Of a stretch of 64,000 nt of DNA, positions 57,410 through 64,000 are shown in pieces. This DNA comes from Coccinella septempunctata. Lineage: Eukaryota; Arthropoda; Insecta; Coleoptera; Coccinellidae. The notes under the pieces were generated by a model. It was not told the DNA's origin. It did not search any database and worked only from the letters and a program-made list of their open reading frames with translations. The position numbers and the translations under genes were made by a program. The stretch lies in NCBI RefSeq assembly GCF_907165205.1, contig NC_058195.1, positions 6,510,001 to 6,574,000 on the forward strand. Reading direction: 5' to 3'. Numbering within the stretch: position 1 is the first letter of the stretch; every line of letters begins with the position of its first letter.

Positions 57410-58350
57410 CTGAAACATGAAACATATAGGTAACACAACGTTTTGCCCGAATAGTCAAACTGAGACCAGTCTCTCATACAAGCCCATTTTTGAGAACTTA
57501 ATTTGATTCCAGGACTATAGTTTGAAGGTGGACAGCTGATTGACTATCTATGACTTAATTTGTGCAGTAGTTGTTTCTGTGGTTGAACATGTTTATCGAG
57601 AACGTAACCCAAAAAATTCGTTTGCGTTTTACAGACTTGTGAAAGAGTTTTTCAGTCGTTTGTTGTGTGTGGTTGTCGTTTGTTAGATAAGATGTTCAAT
57701 GTGAATACTTCAGTTAGCAAGTAAGCGATGTTTGTGTTGAATTTGTCAAAATTTTTTACATTAATCTTTCAGAACTCCTAAAGATGCCTAGCAGAAGAAA
57801 CTAGTCGAGTGACTTTGAAATAAACAATCCAGTGAGTACCAACATATCGTTTTTTCACTCTATTCTAAGTATTTTCACAAGTTTTTATGTGATAAGTTGG
57901 ATAAATTGTCGAATTTAGTATTTAAGTCAATTCCATACAAACTTTCTTTTCTATATTTCTAGATTATTTGAGTGATCGCTCTATTTATTATTTATCGCAT
58001 AATTGAATATGCGATTTGGAAGTTCAATTTCCTTTTTCCTCTAATAAAACTCTATCATGCTGATACATTACTCTTAATTTCTAAAGATATGCTTGCATTT
58101 CCTCAACCAGTACCAATTCAAAGCGAACCTATGCGTCCAAAAGCGAAAAAACCGGTTTAGCAACAAATACCACAATGTAAATTTAAGAATGCCATAGAAT
58201 AAACAATAATGCGATAAAGACAACTCAAAACATCCCAATTTTTCCTGTGGGAACACATGTATAGCTTGATTTTCCAGATAACTTGGGTTGAAATTTTTGG
58301 GATTAGATGACACCGACACTGCCAACATTGAATTCTGTGGAATGGGCTTC
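57410..58350. other. Intergenic, nothing recognised
   Basis: AT-rich DNA with no gene or repeat identified. Confidence 0.4.
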
Positions 58351-58357
58351 TTCGTTT

Positions 58358-58436
58358 GCCTTCCGGGTAGCTAAGCCGTAGAGCACTTGACCTGCAACCG
58401 AAAGGACTCGGGTTCGAGGCCTGCTCAAGGAGGTAC
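58358..58436 (+). repeat. tRNA-like sequence, possible SINE head
   Basis: TAGCTAAGCCGTAGAGC resembles an internal A box, and GGGTTCGAGGCCTGC contains a perfect B-box core (GGTTCGANNCC) about 45 bases on. The T-arm stem pairs only partly, and the anticodon arm does not fold well, so this is more likely a tRNA-derived SINE or decayed tRNA than a working gene. Confidence 0.4.
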
Positions 58437-59199
58437 TTTTTCAGAATTCTAGAGTCTTCAAAACGGTATACAGGGAGTCCCGGGAGATGGGAAAGGTTTT
58501 CATGTGATTCTAGAGGATCGAAAAAAGACCTAATGCAGTATCTATAACTCCAGCACAGCCCTCTTGTGTTTGAGATTTATCTGATAGATAAAATGATTTG
58601 AAACTGTGGAAATAGCACAATTAATCAATGGAAGCTTCTTCATAAGGACTGTTTTCCGTGCAATAACCTCTCAATCCATCCATCACCTGACCTCTTTAAC
58701 GAGACTGGAAGAAAACAAACCCCGGAAGGCTCAAAGAGAGCCCAGTTTCCCCGAAGAAGATTCCCCCGGCTCCTAATGAATACTCGGTTTCATATTATAT
58801 CAGACATAAACAACCCCTTTTCGTGAACGGAGCAAAAGCATAATTGATGAGAGCATAAGCAACAGCAGCGCCTAACATGAAATTGCAGGTGTTAAAATAA
58901 TCTGCAGCTTTAATAAATATTCGATAACAGCGCCGTGGAATTGGCTACTTGGTTTTAGCTAACACCTGGCGGGCTTGAATAACATCATAATATTGCAGTT
59001 TCCTGGGTTTCGGATTATCCCGGAGTTTACTCGTTCGTTATCATTTTTGGTTCGTTGTAGTTTCCTTACGAGGAAGGGAAGGAAATCCTCAGTGGGAGAA
59101 ATTAGTCGTTGCTGATCAACTGGCGTTTTTATGAGGCAGCAAATTAATTGTCTCCGTTTTTACTGATTGAAATGGAGATGTATTTTGAGTGGAAGGAGT
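58437..59199. other. Intergenic, nothing recognised
   Basis: No gene recognised. The part right after the tRNA-like block may be a SINE body, but no second copy was seen in the window. Confidence 0.4.
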
Positions 59200-61090
59200 G
59201 TAGAAAGAAATGCAAGGCAGACAGTTCAAAGTCTGGAAGTTTCAGGAATGAAAGAGAGCTTGACTGTACACCAGGTAATTCGGCAGATACCTTCTGGGCA
59301 TTCCTTTTCTAAGGAACTTTATGGATTGGTTTATCACTGGATCTTAACGTCAGAGTGTCCCTATTATCACCTATGCGTCTCTAGCATGGTGGACAAAAAC
59401 AGAAGAGGTCACCACACGCAAACGGTTGCAGAAACTGCAGAGTCTGGCCTGTGTTGGTATCACAGGAGCTATGCACACAGCTCCCACAGCAGCGCTTGAG
59501 GCCATATTTAATCTGCCTCACCTACACTTACATTTGAGGAGATGCAGCCTGCTGGAAGCAGTAAGAATATCCTTTAACGGGAATCTATTACTCGGAAACT
59601 GGGTTGGACATATGAGGATATTGAATCAACTGGATTCAAACCTCTTGGAAGAACCATCGGACGTTATGCCAATCATCTTCGATTTCAAAACGCCCTTCGA
59701 AAGGGTCATAGCTGACCGTCCTAGTGCAATAAGTTTCGTGAATCGTTTGGACAAAAAGTCGTCCACGTGGTATATCGATGGATCAAAATCAGAAAGGGTC
59801 ACTGGCATTGGCGTATATAGACCTAAGCTGAGGATCTCTAAAGCCTTGGGAAGTGAACCCTCTATTTTACAGACCGAGACCACTGGCTGTTTGATTATGC
59901 GTTCATGATTGTCTTGAAATGAACCTCAAAACGGCGCATATCTATATCACCACAAACAGCCAAACTACGCTGAGGTCCCTGGAAACACACTGGGATCTCT
60001 GCTGATATGGTAGTGCCGTAATACTATAAATCAATTGACCAGAGGCAATAAAGTGACTCTACTATGGGTACCAGGGCATTGTGGTGTTGAAGGAAGTGAG
60101 AAAGCCGATGAACTAGCAAAAAGAGCATTCTAAACCCAGCCTTTCGGTGGGTTTAGAAATCACCAATTTGAGGCAGCGGTCCAACAATGGGAGTTGAACA
60201 ACCGAACCACCCTCTGGAGAAACACTCCTGGACTTACTCAGTTAAAGAATTGATTTCACTAACCTACACCAGAAAACTGTAAAAGCTGCCACGAGCTGAG
60301 CTTCGGGTGATGGTGGAACTGCTGACAGGGCACTGTCAGGGTATGGGAGAGCCAGCAGATGAGACTTGTAGGCTCTGTAGATCAGAAGCAGAAACAGCTG
60401 AACACATGGCAGGCAAGTGTCCAGAGCTGGCTGGCCTAAGAACCATTCATATGGGAAAATTGGCCCTGGATACTCACGAGGTAACGGCCAAAGCCTCTAA
60501 GAATGTTGTCGGTTTTATCAACACCATTGACGATTTCTTTGGGTTCCTCTGAATGAATAGGGCAGAGAAAAAAAATCTACATACTGCCATCCTGAGAATA
60601 TCCAGGGAAGGTAATGGTTATGAGAGAATTAGGAAACCGAAGCTGGACATCCCTGATCGAGTACATCCCATCAGTGAATCTTTAATCCAATCGAAGAGAT
60701 CATAAAGAAACCTCCTCTCATTGGTCCGGAACCTTTCTATGGCATAAGAAAATGTACCTTTAAGATAGAGTTTCAGGAGAATGACAAAACTGAAAGGGAA
60801 ACACTCCAGGGGAATCTCCCAAGGCTGGACCATTCCAAAAAGTTCCTTGGGAACTTTAATACTGCAAGATCTGAGAAGTATCTGAATCTCAGCTAGAATA
60901 TGATACACTTCCTTACTGTATTGGAATCCCTACAGGTTATTGTCACCTAGTGACAATTGGTCTAGCAGAAACTGACAAATTCAGATTCAGTGGAGAGGAG
61001 AAAGAAACTCTAGATCACCTGGTGACCATAGCCAGTTGTCGCCAAAATTATTTGGATTAAAATTTTGCTAAAGGAGGAGGTGACCTATAA
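59200..61090 (+). pseudogene. Non-LTR retrotransposon 3' part with RNase H domain (degenerate)
   Basis: Order along the plus strand: the C-terminal part of a reverse transcriptase (WTKTEEVTTRKRLQKLQSLA, CVGITGAMHTAPTAALEAIF, about 59,390-59,520); an RNase H domain (STWYIDGSKS with the first Asp, QTE with the Glu, an N in place of the usual third Asp near TTNSQTTL, and WVPGHCGVEGSEKADELAKR; 59,740-60,130); then a C-x2-C-x8-H-x4-C cluster at 60,360-60,420. Frameshifts and stops separate these blocks. RNase H plus this Cys-His cluster points to the I/R1 side of non-LTR elements. The copy ends in (CCTAA)n. Confidence 0.8.
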
Positions 61091-61112
61091 CCTAACCTAA
61101 CCTAACCTAACC
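61091..61112. repeat. Short (CCTAA)n array
   Basis: Four perfect CCTAA units and part of a fifth, equal to (TTAGG)n on the other strand, the ancestral insect telomere repeat. It directly follows the LINE 3' region, so it could be the element's own simple-repeat tail rather than telomeric DNA. Confidence 0.75.
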
Positions 61113-62047
61113 TATAAGCACAACAGAACTTCGCAGTGCAATGCAACCACCCTTCAAATTTACCATCTACTTCTTATATTCTTTACAAATCTCCGAAAAT
61201 TTCGTCCTCATACTGACCATACCTGTTCATTCCTGAGACACCTCCTGATGGACTTAGTCCCCGTCAGCTGGAACACTGAAGGTCACCACTAACCTAGCGA
61301 ACGCATCTTCTCGTGACTGATGACCCTCGAAGAATGCCCCCGCATCCTCCCCCACCTGCCCCTGTTCCCCTGTCAAAACAACAAACCCTGCCACGCAACC
61401 CGTCCGTTAGGGAAGCTCATAATCTCGCGATATCTTGAAACTTCAAACGGGGGCCGACGCTGATCCTTCGCAGCGCCGTCGGCGCCTGCGTCTCTTCCGG
61501 ACGCTTCCTGGGTGGCGTCCCGATCCGGCAGGATCTTCGGTTTCCGTCAGTTTCAGGAGACGATCAGTCGGTGCACGCCCGCTGGCTCCTGCTGGGCCCA
61601 CGTGACTTCCTGTTTACGACGCGTTCACAGAGCTCGAAGCTCGGTACGTCCGCGAGGGGTTTTCGGTGGTGTTTGTCGGTCAATGGGACGGTTGTCGTGG
61701 TGATGTTGTGTGTCTTTGGACGTTCTGGAGTTGCTGCTGTTGGACAGTCGAGGTGAGACGTGTGGTTGTGGTTATTTACATGATGGTATGATGGTGGGAG
61801 TTCTTAGTCTTATGGGGTAGATAGTCAAAAGTAACTGGGGGACTTCAGAGCTGTATTTTGGAAACTATTAGTTATTTCTGCATCTTCGCTGATCTGTTCA
61901 ATCTTAATCAACATGCTGTAGCTATCTTCTTGGTTCACATCTTAAAATTTGAAGATCTCGAACCTTTAGTGTAGCTTTGTTTGATCCTGCAATGCTGAGG
62001 TCTTCAAACTAGACTGAATGATACCTTATAATAGTTAGTATTGAATA
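61113..62047. other. GC-richer region, possible non-coding first exon
   Basis: The stretch 61,430-61,760 has many CG dinucleotides, unlike its surroundings. It ends in a good donor-like site (CGAGGTGAGA at ~61,750). This could be a promoter and 5' UTR exon of a gene that continues outside the window, but no coding exon supports it. The open frames at 61512-61703 and 61571-61756 are not recognised. Confidence 0.25.
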
Positions 62048-62830
62048 ATGCCTGGATTTCCTTTCTCCTTTTATCTCAGTCCGGAAAAGAAACTTTCCAG
62101 CTATGAAATCCATCTCGTTGAGTGGAGATATTGTAGAATGGAATTCGAATATCTGGGAGTAACCCTAGACAGCAATCCTCTGTGGAATAAGCTTATCAGA
62201 AATACTTCTAGTCGTGCCATAAGAGCCCTGATGGCGTGCAGAAATCTATCCGCTAAGACTTGAGGCTGTAGAATACTACGACGGATGTACGACATGATTT
62301 TGAGACCGATAATAACCAATGGGGCAGTAGTCTGGTTTGCTAAAGCAGAGCAGACGAGCATGATGAAAATTCTTGACAAGATACAAAGGCTTGCGCTTGA
62401 TCTATGAGAATTTGCCCAAGTAGAGGTCATCACAGATCTCACACCTCTACATCTAGTGATAGATAGGGTATCCCATGAGAAGATCCTCAGAATATTTAGC
62501 GAAGGTGCAGGTAATATAGAGAGTTAAAGGTCAGAGTGCCTGGTCCTCTCTGAACTAGTACATCTTAACAGCGAACCTACCTATTGATGATATGATTAAA
62601 AAAGTAAACATTTGGAAGAACTTCAACACCATGCTTTCTAAAAGGGAGAAATGGGAAACGGAATACACTACCCAAAATTTCAGAGTAAATACCATTAAAT
62701 AATTTACTGGTTGTTCAAAAACCACGACAGGGGCTGGAATATATGGGGCAAGCACAAAGTGTACACTATCTGAAGGCCTCAAACTTAGAGTCAACGACCC
62801 CTTATGGTTCAGAATCCTTCCAGACGTTCC
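62048..62830 (+). pseudogene. Second RNase H-type LINE fragment
   Basis: FEYLGVTLDSNPLWNK and RAIRALMACRNLS, then, after a stop, RRMYDMILRPIITNGAVVWF and an ILDKIQRLAL block, then near 62,720 a GAGIYG RNase H start. All are typical of the same I/R1-like group as the copy at 59.2 kb. Many stops and frameshifts. Confidence 0.75.
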
Positions 62831-63587
62831 TTCTTCTAGCTTTAACCCATTTTTATCTCAATCTGCTATCTTAGGCCTTCTTGTGGTCAAATACCGTTTC
62901 TGTTGATGCCTAGAGTTTCTTCAATAACTTTTCTAAAATGAATTAAGTAATTCTGAGAAGAATCTTCTGTCAGGCCCATAGTATTTCCATAAACATTAAC
63001 CTTGTTATGGAGCATGTTGGTGGAGCTGAGGAATTTGGTGTCTCCTGTGCAGATGCTGCCAGATCCAGGAAGCGAATTACAACAGGAAGCCTAAATAAAG
63101 GGTCAGAAATAATCTTGGATCAGCCTGCAATGGATTCCCCTACCATCCATTGCCATTATCAGCTCAATATACGAATATTTGCATCAGGGATTCATACGGG
63201 GTTATCTCCCAAGCTAATGACAAATCGTTTATGCGAATTTCAATAAACGGAATAACGACCAGGCCCTAATCAAATTCCCATTGGGATTCGATTCCTGCCA
63301 GTGACTGATATTGCTTCGTTCGCAAACAATTATGACTGTGGGTACAGATCCGTTCGGAGGCCGACAATTGGGATACTCGGATCCTCGGTCTCGCACGAAT
63401 TACAATTTGTTTCATCGAATGAGTCCGTTATTTACCAGTTCGCCAGATGTACCAATGTCGAGAATAACACGAAAAATCATTCTTTGCTCCGAGCTGTGTA
63501 TGCGGATGAATTTGGTGCCTTTTCACCTAAAATTGGGTTTCAAATTACTAACCTGGAGGCAGGTGGAATGATTTCAGGGTGTAATGT
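62831..63587. other. Nothing recognised
   Basis: Frames at 63301-63591 and 63311-63571 overlap and show no known domain. They stop where the next LINE fragment begins. Confidence 0.4.
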
Positions 63588-64000
63588 ATGACGATTTATT
63601 CGAGATATGAAGCTGTAGGTCTTAGACTCAATATTGACAATACCGAAATCCTGGTAAGTCCGCCAGTAAGCCTTCAAACAGATATCAGCTTGGAGGATGA
63701 AACTCTAGAACAGGTCGAGCAGTTCAAATACTTGGGAAGGTTCATAAATACTAGGGCTAATCTGGACACGGAAATACACAACCGTATCAATTCGGCATCG
63801 CGGGCATTCTGGAAGCTAAAGGAGAGAGTGTTTCAAAATCACGACCTCAATCTGAAGACCAAGACAGCTGTTTACAAAGCAGTGGTTCTCCCAACGCTTC
63901 TTTACGGAAGCGAAAGCTGGACGCCCTACAGGCGACATATTGAATAGCTTGAACAAACGCAACAATGTCATCGCACATCAGATGGTTCCACAAAGTCTCA
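63588..64000 (+). pseudogene. Non-LTR retrotransposon reverse transcriptase fragment (copy B, runs off window)
   Basis: The frame contains LRLNIDNTEILV, FKYLGRFINTRANLDTEI, FQNHDLNLKTKTAVYKAVV and YGSESWTPYRRH, the same family as copy A at 52310-53420 on the other strand. Its 5' side is truncated just before the LNIDNT block. A TAG follows the last block, and the homology carries on past it to the window edge. Confidence 0.8.

Overview
The window is eukaryotic and almost certainly from an insect. Genes have GT-AG introns with pyrimidine-rich acceptors, AATAAA signals follow the stop codons, intergenic DNA is AT-rich, and about half the window is transposon-derived (mariner, Tc1, PIF/Harbinger-like MITEs, a foldback-like element, non-LTR retrotransposons, satellites). 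The host genes fit a holometabolous insect such as a beetle, but nothing seen fixes the order.

Layout. 1-6 kb: no convincing gene; a degenerate minisatellite and a ~0.9 kb palindrome. 6.1-19.4 kb (+): a nine-exon MOXD1-type copper monooxygenase whose 7.2 kb first intron holds a dead mariner, a 597 bp MITE and a 1.5 kb TIR element. 20.4-21.7 kb: four copies of a 326 bp higher-order repeat. 22.4 kb (-): terminal exon of an unidentified membrane protein. 26.0-26.6 kb (-): cytidine deaminase. 27.1-32.8 kb (+): a tandem pair of KIAA0319-like genes, the first a short secreted form (361 aa, two MANSC modules, one PKD-like domain, no membrane anchor), the second a full receptor (966 aa, MANSC, five PKD domains, one membrane span). 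35.7-37.1 kb (+): an intronless acid phosphatase type 7. 38.3-40.8 kb (-): a six-exon secreted protein (320 aa) with a ten-cysteine N-terminal part and a Gly/Tyr/Gln/Pro-rich part, with a well-spaced TATA/Inr promoter and a second, opposite-strand TATA/Inr pair close by.

41-64 kb is essentially a transposon graveyard: nested MITEs and a Tc1 element, a ~1 kb near-perfect hairpin, an unidentified broken coding unit at 46.4-47.0 kb, a foldback-like element with 20 bp tandem-repeat arms, a MITE concatemer, and several LINE fragments, one ending in (CCTAA)n.

The host genes do not form a pathway. Exon structures were read by eye from splice signals and reading-frame continuity; phases add up for every multi-exon model given (MOXD1, CDA, both KIAA0319-like genes, the GY-rich gene). 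Family names rest on motif recognition, not a search.
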